Shown here in pieces: positions 43,798-51,971 of a stretch of DNA of 64,000 nt. Origin of the DNA: Bacillota bacterium (GTDB lineage Bacteria; Bacillota; Clostridia; Christensenellales; Aristaeellaceae); contig JAEZIN010000018.1 of NCBI GenBank assembly GCA_023436585.1, positions 124,001 through 188,000 of the forward strand, in the 5' to 3' direction. The notes under the pieces were generated by a model, which was given only the letters and a program-made list of their open reading frames with translations, was not told the origin of the DNA and did not search any database. The translations under genes and the position numbers were made by a program. Positions within the stretch are counted from its first letter, which is position 1. Every line of letters starts with the position of its first letter.

Positions 43798-43800
43798 GCT

Positions 43801-45396
43801 TCACTCTCCCTTTGGCAGTTTTTTGCGCCTTTTAAGATGCAAGGCGCTCAGATCCTCCGGCGTGACGGCCTTGAATAGAAAGACGGCTCCCGCGTAGACC
43901 GCAACTCCAAGGCACACCAGGATCAGCGTGTACAGGCGCCCTTCGGGCAGCAGCTCCCGGCCTATCAGCAAGGCCAGGGACATGGCGGCCGTGGCCAGGC
44001 CTGGCCTTATCACAAATCCTGCCCAATCAAAGGACATACGGCTGTATTTCAAAACATAAAAGACATTGGGGACCATGCTGACGGTATAGCAAACCAGCGA
44101 GGATACAGGCGCGCCGTGAATGTTGACGGAGGGTATGCCCACCAAAATATAATTCAAAAGAATCTTGAAAGCCACGCCCGCCATCAGGGTATACATGGGG
44201 ATGCGCTGCCTGCGCATGCCCTGCAGGATGCTGCTGGTGGACTGCACCACCGTGAACACGATTACGGTAAGGCCGCTGACCGTCAGGTACTGGGCCGCCA
44301 GGGACAGGTTCGCCTGCGATATTTTTCCGCTGCCGTAGAAAAAATACAAGAGCGGTTCCGCCAATAGACTTAAGCCCAGGGAGCACGGAAGCCCGATCAG
44401 GAAGGAAAGCCGAAGCCCCAGGCCGCTTTGCCTGGCCACACCATCAAAATCCGCTTTGGCAAAACGTCCGGATATGGCGGGTACAAGGCTCATGCCCAGC
44501 GCGATGGAAAAAGCGGTAGGCACATTGATGAGATTAATGACCAGGCCGGAATACAAGCCGTACAGCTCCGTGGCGCGGTCCTGGGTGAACCCGATCTGCT
44601 GCAGCCTGGACACCAGCATGGCCGAATCCACAAACGCGGCAAGCGGTACGATGCAGGCGCCCAGGGTAATGGGAACAGCGTTGGCGGCGAGCCGCCTCAT
44701 CAGCGTTCGCATGGGAATCGGCTGCTGGGCGGGGTCCTGCGGATGGGTGTCAAGCCTTTTCCTGCGGCGCAGATAGGGGAAGATAATATATACCAAGGAA
44801 AGGCCTTCCGTGATGGAGGTACCCAGCAGCGCGCCGGCCGCGGCATGGGCGATACTGATCCGCATGCCCATCGCCGCCAGCGGCAAGGCCACGGCCACCT
44901 TGCCGATCTGTTCGATCAGCTGGGAAACGGCGGTGGGCACCATATCCTGCTGCCCCTGCATGAATCCCCGGAAGGCGGACAGTACGCATACGATGAACAG
45001 GGATGGCGCGATGGCCAGAAAACCAAGCTGTGTTTCGGAGTTTTTGATGATGTTCGCGCTCAGGGGTCCGCTGCCCGCCACCAAAGCAATGGTGGATACC
45101 AGGCCCAAAGCAATCAGCATGTACAGCGCGCCCTGGAAAACCCGCCTGGCATTCCCCGGGTCATCCTTGGCCAGGCAGTGGGCCACCATGCGGGAGATGG
45201 CTACCGGCAGCCCCGCGGAGGAGATTGTCAAAAGCAGCGAATAGGTGGGAAAGACCAGCTGATACGTGCCCAAGCCATCCTCGCCGATGATCCACGCCAG
45301 GGGAATGCGGAACAGGACACCGATCATTTTGCAGACGATGCCCGTAATGCCCAGGATCGTTACGCCTCCCAGTATGGACTTTTGCGTGCGGGTCAT
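43801..45396 (-). CDS. MATE/MurJ-like lipid-linked oligosaccharide flippase (SpoVB/YabM type)
   Basis: A 531-residue membrane protein with about 14 helices, of the polysaccharide-exporter (MVF) superfamily. SpoVB in Bacillus is needed for spore cortex formation, and its paralogue YabM, encoded beside spoVT and yabN, has the same fold. The gene order here matches yabM. It probably flips lipid II or a related precursor. AAGGGAG precedes ATG 45396; an in-frame ATG at 45555 would place coding sequence over the promoter/terminator at 45435-45477. Confidence 0.85.
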   Translation of the reverse strand: MTRTQKSILGGVTILGITGIVCKMIGVLFRIPLAWIIGEDGLGTYQLVFPTYSLLLTISSAGLPVAISRMVAHCLAKDDPGNARRVFQGALYMLIALGLVSTIALVAGSGPLSANIIKNSETQLGFLAIAPSLFIVCVLSAFRGFMQGQQDMVPTAVSQLIEQIGKVAVALPLAAMGMRISIAHAAAGALLGTSITEGLSLVYIIFPYLRRRKRLDTHPQDPAQQPIPMRTLMRRLAANAVPITLGACIVPLAAFVDSAMLVSRLQQIGFTQDRATELYGLYSGLVINLINVPTAFSIALGMSLVPAISGRFAKADFDGVARQSGLGLRLSFLIGLPCSLGLSLLAEPLLYFFYGSGKISQANLSLAAQYLTVSGLTVIVFTVVQSTSSILQGMRRQRIPMYTLMAGVAFKILLNYILVGIPSVNIHGAPVSSLVCYTVSMVPNVFYVLKYSRMSFDWAGFVIRPGLATAAMSLALLIGRELLPEGRLYTLILVCLGVAVYAGAVFLFKAVTPEDLSALHLKRRKKLPKGE

Positions 45397-45434
45397 GGTA
45401 CGCTCCCTTGGCTGCCATTTTGCGGCAAAAAAAA

Positions 45435-45477
45435 TCCGCAACATGCCTATTATAAGCAATCTGTTGCGGAAGTACAA
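45435..45477 (-). promoter_or_regulatory. Terminator of spoVT with a promoter -10 in its loop
   Basis: A 9-bp perfect stem (45435-45443 with 45462-45470) followed on the minus strand by eight T residues makes a terminator for spoVT. Its 18-base loop holds TATAAT (45449-45454), with a weak -35 TTGTAC (45472-45477) at exactly 17 bases, so the same segment may start transcription of the flippase gene. The rest of 45397-45597 contains only a second GC-rich hairpin. Confidence 0.6.
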
Positions 45478-45597
45478 GCCCGGGCCTTCCCGGCCGGTTG
45501 CCCTGCAGCCATAAACTGCTTTGGCAGGGCAGCAATCCGGAACCATCGATAACATCCTTTGAAAAAGGGAATCCTTGTGCCGGCAGGTGCCTGAAAA

Positions 45598-46152
45598 TTA
45601 TTGTTCCATCTGGCGGCCCACGATGCCGGCGGCCGTCTCCGCCACCTTCAGCTCCGTATCCCCCATTTTTACGCCCTGTTCCTTGCTCATGAGCACCACC
45701 GCGCCAATGGCCTCCCCATCTGCGATAATGGGCGAAACCACCTGGGCGGTATAGCCGGACATGTCTTCTTCATTGGTGACGGCCACGATCTTGCCGCCCA
45801 CTGACCGGTTGATGGCCACTGTCTGCCGGTTGGCAATGGCAGTCTCCAAATCGTGGCTGATGGGCTTGTCGCACAGCTCCTTCTTGGATACACCGCTGGC
45901 GGCCACTACCTGGTCCCGGTCCACGATGCAGGCGATATGACCCAGGCTGCGGAAAAGGGATTCCGTATAATCTTTGGCAAAGCCGGACATTTCCCCGATG
46001 GGCGAGTATTTTTTCAGGATGACCTCGCCATCCCGGTCGGTGTAAATTTCCAGCGGATCCCCTTCCCTGATCCTTAGCGTCCGCCTAATTTCCTTAGGGA
46101 TGACGACGCGGCCCAACTCGTCTATCCTGCGCACGATTCCCGTTGCCCTCAA
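45598..46152 (-). CDS. spoVT: Stage V sporulation protein T (AbrB/SpoVT family)
   Basis: Late forespore transcription regulator. 184 residues: N-terminal AbrB-type swapped-hairpin DNA-binding domain (1-52, TGIVRRIDELGRVVIPKEIRRTLRI) and C-terminal GAF domain (about 60-180). Length matches Bacillus SpoVT (178). The start codon is TTG at 46152 with AAGGAGGG upstream, and the resulting N-terminus (MRATGIV) matches the family. Divergent from hpf. Its presence is good evidence for sporulation. Confidence 0.95.
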   Translation of the reverse strand: MRATGIVRRIDELGRVVIPKEIRRTLRIREGDPLEIYTDRDGEVILKKYSPIGEMSGFAKDYTESLFRSLGHIACIVDRDQVVAASGVSKKELCDKPISHDLETAIANRQTVAINRSVGGKIVAVTNEEDMSGYTAQVVSPIIADGEAIGAVVLMSKEQGVKMGDTELKVAETAAGIVGRQMEQ

Positions 46153-46325
46153 TGATATGCCCTCCTTGTGTGAGCGGGGCTTCACCGCCTCGCCGTGATG
46201 TTATTGTTTCCCCGCTATGCCCTTTTATTCCGCAAGAAACCATGGAAAAAGACGCCCCCCGCTGTCAATTGATGGGGAACGCGCCAAACGCTTGGTAACG
46301 AATTTCCGGTTTCAGATCACAAAAA

Positions 46326-46352
46326 GAAGGATATCAAATATTTAAGGCGAAT
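46326..46352 (+). promoter_or_regulatory. Sigma-H-type promoter before hpf
   Basis: GAAGGATAT (46326-46334), 11 bases, GGCGAAT (46346-46352) fits the Bacillus sigma-H consensus RnAGGAwWW-N11/12-RnnGAAT at every defined position. Bacillus yvyD (hpf) is known to use a sigma-H promoter, so both sequence and target agree. Confidence 0.65.
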
Positions 46353-46357
46353 GATGG

Positions 46358-46466
46358 ATATACGGTCAAGCCAATGTCCATCCTAAACGAAAGGGCGTGG
46401 TTCCATTGACCCTATGGCACGAAGGAAAGCCTTGAAAGAGGAATCAGCCCGGCGTGCTTTTTTCAT
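46358..46466 (+). ncRNA. Structured leader RNA upstream of hpf (raiA-motif candidate)
   Basis: Interleaved complementary segments GATGGA (46354-46359)/TCCATC (46378-46383) and GGTCAA (about 46364-46369)/TTGACC (about 46406-46411) suggest a pseudoknot. Further pairs are AAGG/CCTT (46422-46434) and GCACG (46417-46421)/CGTGC (46453-46457), the last followed by six T like a terminator. A noncoding RNA called the raiA motif is known upstream of raiA/hpf in Clostridia, but I cannot match its consensus from memory. The 46153-46325 part shows no other signal. Confidence 0.4.
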
Positions 46467-46505
46467 TCCCCGGGGTTTGCCATCTCACATAAAGGAGCAA
46501 TTGCT

Positions 46506-47048
46506 ATGAAGACGACGATCACCGGAAAAAACATGGTTGTAACCCCCGGCATCACTGAGCGGATCATGAAGAAAACAAACCGCATGGAGCGGTACTTGAA
46601 GCAGGATACCGAAATGTTCGTGCGGCTTTCCAAGGAACGCAGCAACCGCCGCATCGCAGAAATCACCGTACCCTTTGAGGGCGTTATTTTGCGGGCGGAA
46701 GCCTCCGCCGAAGATAACCTGTTCCTGGCCATCGACCAGGCTCTGGCCAAGCTGGAAAAGCAGATCCACCGCCACCGCACCAAGCTGGAAAAGCGGCTGC
46801 GGGAGGACGCCTTCAAAAATACCGAACTGGAATTTATCGAGGATGCCGCCGCCGGTACCCAGGAAGAGCGCAGGGTGGTACGCACAAAGCAGTTCCCCGT
46901 CCGGCCCATGTCGGTGGAGGATGCTGCGCTGCAGATGGAGCTTTTGGGACACGCGTTCTTTGTGTTCGTCAACAACGAGACGGAACGCACCAACGTATTG
47001 TATCTGCGCAAGGACGGCGACCTGGGCTTGCTGGAACCGGAGGTTTGA
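46506..47048 (+). CDS. hpf: Ribosome hibernation promotion factor, long form
   Basis: Dimerises and inactivates 70S ribosomes as 100S particles in stationary phase or stress. 180 residues: N-terminal RaiA/HPF ribosome-binding domain (1-105; EITVPFEGVILRAE, LAIDQALAKLEKQI) and the C-terminal dimerisation domain of long HPF (about 120-178; RTKQFPVRPMSVEDAALQMELLGHAFFVFVN). AAAGGAG precedes the ATG. Preceded by a sigma-H-type promoter and a structured leader; divergent from spoVT. Confidence 0.95.
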   Translation: MKTTITGKNMVVTPGITERIMKKTNRMERYLKQDTEMFVRLSKERSNRRIAEITVPFEGVILRAEASAEDNLFLAIDQALAKLEKQIHRHRTKLEKRLREDAFKNTELEFIEDAAAGTQEERRVVRTKQFPVRPMSVEDAALQMELLGHAFFVFVNNETERTNVLYLRKDGDLGLLEPEV

Positions 47049-47109
47049 TCCCGTTCTCTACATAAAAAAGTCTTTGGCACAGAAAGAATTGAAATGTGTT
47101 CCCTTTTCC

Positions 47110-47137
47110 GGCCGCCGCTCACCCGGCGGCCTTTCCC
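47110..47137 (+). terminator. Terminator of hpf
   Basis: An 8-bp perfect GC stem (47110-47117 with 47124-47131), then TTTCCC. Confidence 0.7.
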
Positions 47138-47166
47138 TTGTTAAGGCTGATAGGCTATGGTACAAT
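47138..47166 (+). promoter_or_regulatory. Promoter of the hydrolase-comEC-holA operon
   Basis: TTGTTA (47138-47143), 17-base spacer, TACAAT (47161-47166), 25 bases before the ATG. Confidence 0.7.
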
Positions 47167-47191
47167 AAGGAAAAAGCAGGAGGATAAAGCG

Positions 47192-47923
47192 ATGGATGTG
47201 CGCGTTCTTGGCTGCAATGGACCCTACCCCGCCGCGGGGGGCGCCTGTTCAGGCTATCTGCTTTCCGAGGGAAACGAAAGGCTGCTGTTGGACTGCGGGC
47301 CTGGCGTGCTCTCCCGGCTGATGACAAGGTTTGACCCGGCCCGGCTTACGGCGGTGCTCCTTTCCCACGGCCATGGCGATCACTGCTCGGATATGATGTC
47401 GTTCAGGTATTATATGGACATCCGCCGCCAGCAGGACGATCTGGAACCCTTGAATGTGTATGCGCCAAGGGATGACGACTCGCCCGCCATACGGTTCCTT
47501 GCCAGGTCGGAATCCATCCGCATGCACTGGATAAAGGCGGGGGATACATTTCAGGCCGGCAAATGGAGTGTGCACTGCGGCCCCGCCCGCCACCCTGTGC
47601 CGGCGGTGGGCTTTAGGATCGACTCCTTCGGCTATACGGGCGACACAAACGTTATGGTTGAGCTTGCAGAATTTTACCGTGGTGTGTCGGTGTTGTTAGC
47701 GGACGGCTGCTTTTTGAAAGCCCAGTGGATGGAGAACGCGCCTCATATGGCGGCGTTTAAAGCGGCGGAGCTGGCCCGCGACGCTGCGGCCGGGCGCCTG
47801 TACATCACCCACCTTCGGCCCGATGTGGATGAGACAACACTGCTGAAGGAAGCCGCCGCGGTATTCCCAAACTCCTCCCTGGTAAAGACCGATATGTTGA
47901 TACAGGTTGACAGCGGGAAGTGA
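47192..47923 (+). CDS. Metallo-beta-lactamase-fold hydrolase
   Basis: A 243-residue soluble protein of the RNase Z/YhfI-like branch. The metal site HGHGDH (His59, His61, Asp63, His64) is complete; later ligands are His in ARHPVPAVG, Asp in YTGDTN and His in ITHLRPD. It probably acts on a nucleic acid or phosphodiester, but specificity is unknown. ATG 47192 follows GCAGGAGG; the open frame upstream to 47096 covers the promoter and is not coding. It ends 7 bases before comEC, in the same operon. Confidence 0.85.
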   Translation: MDVRVLGCNGPYPAAGGACSGYLLSEGNERLLLDCGPGVLSRLMTRFDPARLTAVLLSHGHGDHCSDMMSFRYYMDIRRQQDDLEPLNVYAPRDDDSPAIRFLARSESIRMHWIKAGDTFQAGKWSVHCGPARHPVPAVGFRIDSFGYTGDTNVMVELAEFYRGVSVLLADGCFLKAQWMENAPHMAAFKAAELARDAAAGRLYITHLRPDVDETTLLKEAAAVFPNSSLVKTDMLIQVDSGK

Positions 47924-47930
47924 CGCGTCC

Positions 47931-50306
47931 ATGGATGACTCCCCCATCCTAGCCGCGAAGCGGCGCCTCCTCTCCTTTTTTATCGGCCGGCCCCTTGTGT
48001 GCGCCGCGCTTTGCTATGGCGCGGGCGTGCTGCTGGGTGCGGACAGGCCGTATCACTGGCTGTGGGTGGCAGGCCTTGTTGTGGCGTGCCTTATGGCGGT
48101 TGTGTGGCTCCTGACAGGAAGAAAATCGGTGCTTGGGGTGTTGCCCGCCCTGTTTTTTCTGGGGCTTGTCCTTGCATCATCAAGCGCCCATCCTGTAAGA
48201 CCCCCGGAAGGGAATTACGCGATAACAGGCACTGTATCGGGCCAGGTACAAATCCGGGAAAGCGGGCAAATCGCATGCACCTTGAGCGGTGTAGTATTGA
48301 ACGGCAACAAGATTTCCGGAAACGCTTATTGGTCCTTTTATGCAGCGGATAGCGCATCGGCAACGGCTCTGGAAAACGGAAGCTGTGTTACCTTTTCCGG
48401 GAGGCTGTACTACCCCAGCGGCCAGATGAATCCCCATGGGTTCGATTTTGATTTATACCTGAAGCAGCAAAACATCACCGTCTGCCTGTACGGCTGGGAG
48501 AATCTGACCATCGCCCCGCCCAAATCTGTATGGGACGGCAGCTTTTCCTACAGGCTTCGAGATGTATTGACCAGTGCCCTGTATAGGACCATGGGCGATA
48601 AGGCAGCGCTGGCCTCCGTCATGCTCCTTGGCGTAACCGGCCAACTGCCCGAGGAAGCGAAGGAGGATTTCCGCATCACCGGCACGGCGCATGTGCTATC
48701 CATCTCCGGACTGCATGTGGCGTACCTGGCGGCCATGGCCGTATGGCTGTTCAAACGGCTGAAGCTTCATCCCAAAGCGCGCTTTATCGCCGCGGCGGCC
48801 TTTCTGGCTGCCTACAGCTGGCTGGTGGGCGGCAGCGCGCCGGTATTGCGTTCGTCGCTGATGCTCCTCATCTTTATGGGTGCCAGGCTTTCGGGAAAAG
48901 CGCACGACCCGCTCACCACCATTTCCGCTGCGTTTTTGCTTTTGCTGATATTAAACCCCCTGGACCTGTTATCCCCCGGTTTTCAGCTTTCCTTCGGCGC
49001 CGTGGCCGGCATGCTGATTCTAGGCGAACCGATGCTCGCGTGGCAAAACAGGCTGTTCCCCGGCAAAAAGAAGCGTGTTTCAGGCCGGTTCTGGCTCTTT
49101 TTGCACCGGCAGTGGCAAAGCATAAAAACCCTGCCGGCGCTGGGCATCGCCGCTCAAATCGGGACCATGCTGCCGCTTGCCGCATGGTATAATGAAATAT
49201 CCCTGCTGGGCATATTCGTAAACCTGCTGGTGATCCCGTATGTGGGGCTTTTGATGGCTGTCTATCTGGCGGCGCTGGTTTTGAGCCCGCTAGGGGTGAT
49301 CGGCCAGGCTGCCGGCGCGGCGGCGGGATGGTGCACGGATCTATTGCTGAATATGGTGCGCCTGGCGGCGGATGTGCCGGGTATGGCCGTCCGTGTCCCC
49401 TCCCCTGCCTGGCCTGTGATTGTGGGTGGGACCGTTTTTTTGATTCTGCTGTCCCGATTCGTGGTGTGTCGTGGTTGGCGCAGGGTGCTCCTGATAACCG
49501 CCGTGGCCATCTTTGCTGCTGGCGGCAGCATGCTGCTTGCCAACCGGGATGTACGTTATATACAGCTTAGCGCGGGTGACGCCGATGCCGCCATCCTGGA
49601 GGATGGCGTGTACACCGCTGTGATCGACACGGGTGAATCAGGCGCAGAAGTGGCCAGCTACCTCCTGGCCGAGGGCCGGAGCATTGACACGCTGATTCTG
49701 ACGCACCTGCACCTGGATCACGCGGGCGGTGTGAAAAGGCTGCTGGAGGAAGGCATCGAGATACGAAGGGCCTATATCCCGGAAGGGGCGGAAGCCGTGC
49801 TGCCAGATGAAGAGGGGTTTGTGCAGCTTTCCCTGCTTCGGGAAAAAGGAATCCCCGTGCAAATCTTGCGTGCCGGCGATACGATCACAAGCCCCAGAAC
49901 GTCATTGACCGTGCTTTGGCCTGTTGGAGGAACGGTTAGGCCGAACCAGGACGCCAACCACTCCTCCCTGGTGATGAGGCTGGAAATGGAAGAAGTGAGC
50001 CTGCTCCTGGCAGGCGATATCACAGGAGAGTATGAAAAATATGCCATGGCCCCAGTCGATGTTCTCAAAGTGGCCCACCACGGCAGCGCGGGGAGCACGC
50101 TAGACGCCTTCCTTCATCAAGTGGAACCTCAGTTGGCTATTGTGAGCTGTTCCGGTACGGGAAATCTGCCTTCGCCTGTTACGATGGAGAGACTTTTGAA
50201 GCATCATATTCCTGTTTTCAGAACGGATCAGGCAGGTGCAGTTACGCTGATCGTACGGGACGAAAGTTTCCAGGCAATCCCGTTTTTGAAAGGAGTCACC
50301 CCATGA
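47931..50306 (+). CDS. comEC: ComEC/Rec2 DNA-uptake channel
   Basis: Inner-membrane channel and nuclease for natural transformation. 791 residues: N-terminal helices, DUF4131/OB-like extracytoplasmic part (about 70-200), Competence membrane domain (about 215-500, ISGLHVAYLAAMAVW, SAPVLRSS), and a C-terminal metallo-beta-lactamase domain with HLHLDH (592-597) and AHHGSAGST. The full-length architecture suggests an active protein. ATG 47931 preferred over a TTG at 47907 inside the preceding gene. Overlaps holA by 4 bases. Confidence 0.93.
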   Translation: MDDSPILAAKRRLLSFFIGRPLVCAALCYGAGVLLGADRPYHWLWVAGLVVACLMAVVWLLTGRKSVLGVLPALFFLGLVLASSSAHPVRPPEGNYAITGTVSGQVQIRESGQIACTLSGVVLNGNKISGNAYWSFYAADSASATALENGSCVTFSGRLYYPSGQMNPHGFDFDLYLKQQNITVCLYGWENLTIAPPKSVWDGSFSYRLRDVLTSALYRTMGDKAALASVMLLGVTGQLPEEAKEDFRITGTAHVLSISGLHVAYLAAMAVWLFKRLKLHPKARFIAAAAFLAAYSWLVGGSAPVLRSSLMLLIFMGARLSGKAHDPLTTISAAFLLLLILNPLDLLSPGFQLSFGAVAGMLILGEPMLAWQNRLFPGKKKRVSGRFWLFLHRQWQSIKTLPALGIAAQIGTMLPLAAWYNEISLLGIFVNLLVIPYVGLLMAVYLAALVLSPLGVIGQAAGAAAGWCTDLLLNMVRLAADVPGMAVRVPSPAWPVIVGGTVFLILLSRFVVCRGWRRVLLITAVAIFAAGGSMLLANRDVRYIQLSAGDADAAILEDGVYTAVIDTGESGAEVASYLLAEGRSIDTLILTHLHLDHAGGVKRLLEEGIEIRRAYIPEGAEAVLPDEEGFVQLSLLREKGIPVQILRAGDTITSPRTSLTVLWPVGGTVRPNQDANHSSLVMRLEMEEVSLLLAGDITGEYEKYAMAPVDVLKVAHHGSAGSTLDAFLHQVEPQLAIVSCSGTGNLPSPVTMERLLKHHIPVFRTDQAGAVTLIVRDESFQAIPFLKGVTP

Positions 50307-51373
50307 ACCATTCGGAATTTTTCAAGGCTGTGAAAGCCATGAAAATAGATACGCTATACCTAATGGAAGGCGTGGAGGAATACATCAAGCAGCAGGCGCT
50401 GGAGCTATTGCGCAAGACCCTGCTGCCTGCCGGGCTGGAGGCGTTGAACGAAACGGTGCTGGAGAACCCCTCCTTGCAATCTCTCCGTGCCGCGGCAGAA
50501 ACGCTGCCCTTCATGGCGGACAAGCGGCTGGTATTGGTGAAGGAATGCGCGATGCTGCGCCCTTCCCGCAAGGGCGAGGAAAGTGAAGAAGAGACAGCGG
50601 AGGATGACCAATCAAAGGCCTTCTGCAATTATTTGGGGAATATCCCCGACACAACCTGCCTTGTCTTTTACGAAAAGGGCAAGGCCGATGCACGCCGCAA
50701 GCTGTATGGCGCCATCAAAAAGCATGGGAATATCGCTTTGTTTGACACGCTGGATAATGAGGAACTGAACCGCTGGATCATACAGACCATGCGCGGTTTG
50801 GGTAAAGAGATATCCTCCGCCGCAGCGAGCAATCTCTCTTTCACCGTAGGCCGGGATGCGGCGCTGCTCCGGGGCGAAATGGAAAAGCTGGCCGCCCATA
50901 CAGGAGAGCGCAGTCAGGTCACGGCGGAGGATATACAGGCCGTAGCCACCCGCTCGCTGGAAGCGTCGGTGTTTGACATGGTGGATGCCTTGGTGGAGGG
51001 GAAAATGCCCAAGGCCTTCGGCCTGTTTGAAAACATGCTGCGCACAGGCGGCAGCCGCTTTGCCATACTGGCCATGATCCTGCGGCAATACAGAATACTG
51101 TTCCACTACAAGACCCTTCGGGAAAGCAACGCGTCCCCCGCGGATATAAGGAGCCGCCTGGGCATTCCCCCCTTCGCGGTGGACCGTGCGGCAAAGCAGG
51201 CATCCTCCTACACTTCGGATCAATTGCAGTCCGCCCTTCAGCTGTGCGTGGATACCGAGTTCTCGGTCAAGTCCGGCCGCATGTCGGAGGAAGGCTCGGT
51301 GGAGAGGGTGATGCTGGTTTTGGCGGGGCTGAAGGATAGGAATGTGGAGGATATGACATTTATTAAAGGTTGA
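50303..51373 (+). CDS. holA: DNA polymerase III delta subunit
   Basis: Clamp-loader subunit that opens the beta clamp. 356 residues of typical three-domain HolA layout (DTLYLMEGVEEYIKQQAL; ADKRLVLVKEC; LSFTVGRDAALLRGEMEKL; C-terminal helical collar with QYRILFHYK). AAAGGAG precedes ATG 50303, which overlaps the comEC stop. The comEC-holA pair is the normal Firmicutes order; rpsT, often next, is absent here, replaced by a small AT-rich stretch. Confidence 0.93.
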   Translation: MNHSEFFKAVKAMKIDTLYLMEGVEEYIKQQALELLRKTLLPAGLEALNETVLENPSLQSLRAAAETLPFMADKRLVLVKECAMLRPSRKGEESEEETAEDDQSKAFCNYLGNIPDTTCLVFYEKGKADARRKLYGAIKKHGNIALFDTLDNEELNRWIIQTMRGLGKEISSAAASNLSFTVGRDAALLRGEMEKLAAHTGERSQVTAEDIQAVATRSLEASVFDMVDALVEGKMPKAFGLFENMLRTGGSRFAILAMILRQYRILFHYKTLRESNASPADIRSRLGIPPFAVDRAAKQASSYTSDQLQSALQLCVDTEFSVKSGRMSEEGSVERVMLVLAGLKDRNVEDMTFIKG

Positions 51374-51481
51374 ACACATCAGACATCCTTTTCTTTTCCA
51401 GGTTATTCATCGCAGATAAAGGCGCCTCGTGTTTTATTGTGGATGATATGCCTAATTTCTTCATTGAAAAGAGCGTGAAAA

Positions 51482-51522
51482 AGGCACCAATCCGAAGCGT
51501 GGTGCCTATCTTTTGTTTATTT
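51482..51522 (+). terminator. Terminator of the comEC-holA operon
   Basis: An 8-bp perfect stem (51482-51489 with 51500-51507) followed by ATCTTTTGTTTATTTTT. The 51374-51481 stretch is AT-rich and shows no gene. Confidence 0.75.
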
Positions 51523-51541
51523 TTGGCATTTAGAGGTACAA

Positions 51542-51847
51542 TCAGAAATTGTACTTGGGATATTTCTGCTCATCTTCAGAAAGTATATGGTTGCTTTTTG
51601 CTTCAACTAACTGTGCCTTTCCAGAAGACAGAAGAACATGGTCATCTAGCCACTGAATAAAAGCGGTTTCGGTATAACACACACATTTTCCGCCTTGCGG
51701 CAGCTCCATCCAATATTCATGATCATTTTCAGGATCAAAGAGCCATTTGTAAAAACGGTTAATATAATGGTCCAAATTGTCTGCAATTTCATCTGGAACA
51801 AGATAGATGGAAGGGAAATTGTCTGCGCTTAACACAATTCTCTTCAT
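51542..51847 (-). CDS. Unrecognised 101-residue soluble protein in an AT-rich pocket
   Basis: A small acidic, aromatic-rich protein (MKRIVLSADNFPSIYLVPDEIADNL, then YKWLFDPENDHEYW and AFIQWLDDHVLL). No membrane helix, signal or known motif. GAGGAG lies nine bases before ATG 51847; a frame extension to 51910 is possible. Base composition is visibly richer in A/T than holA and polC on either side, consistent with acquisition. Compact acidic proteins like this are sometimes immunity proteins, but nothing here proves it. Confidence 0.55.
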   Translation of the reverse strand: MKRIVLSADNFPSIYLVPDEIADNLDHYINRFYKWLFDPENDHEYWMELPQGGKCVCYTETAFIQWLDDHVLLSSGKAQLVEAKSNHILSEDEQKYPKYNF

Positions 51848-51928
51848 GTTCTGCATCTCCTCATAATTCCATAGGAGTCCATCTTTATGTTTGTGATCAT
51901 ACAATTTCACGCTAGCTTATGCAATAAT

Positions 51929-51959
51929 CACGGCGAAAGGACATCATCCTCTCGCCGTG
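51929..51959 (-). terminator. Terminator of the polC operon
   Basis: A 13-bp stem with one G-T pair (51929-51941 with 51947-51959), 5-base loop, followed on the minus strand by ATTATTGC. It starts 12 bases past the polC stop. Confidence 0.7.
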
Positions 51960-51971
51960 CTTCACAAATCG

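Noticed and set aside
51370..51660. Plus-strand frame of 96 codons after holA
   Set aside because: It starts inside the holA stop region without a ribosome site, runs through the terminator stem at 51482-51507 and overlaps the better-supported minus-strand gene.
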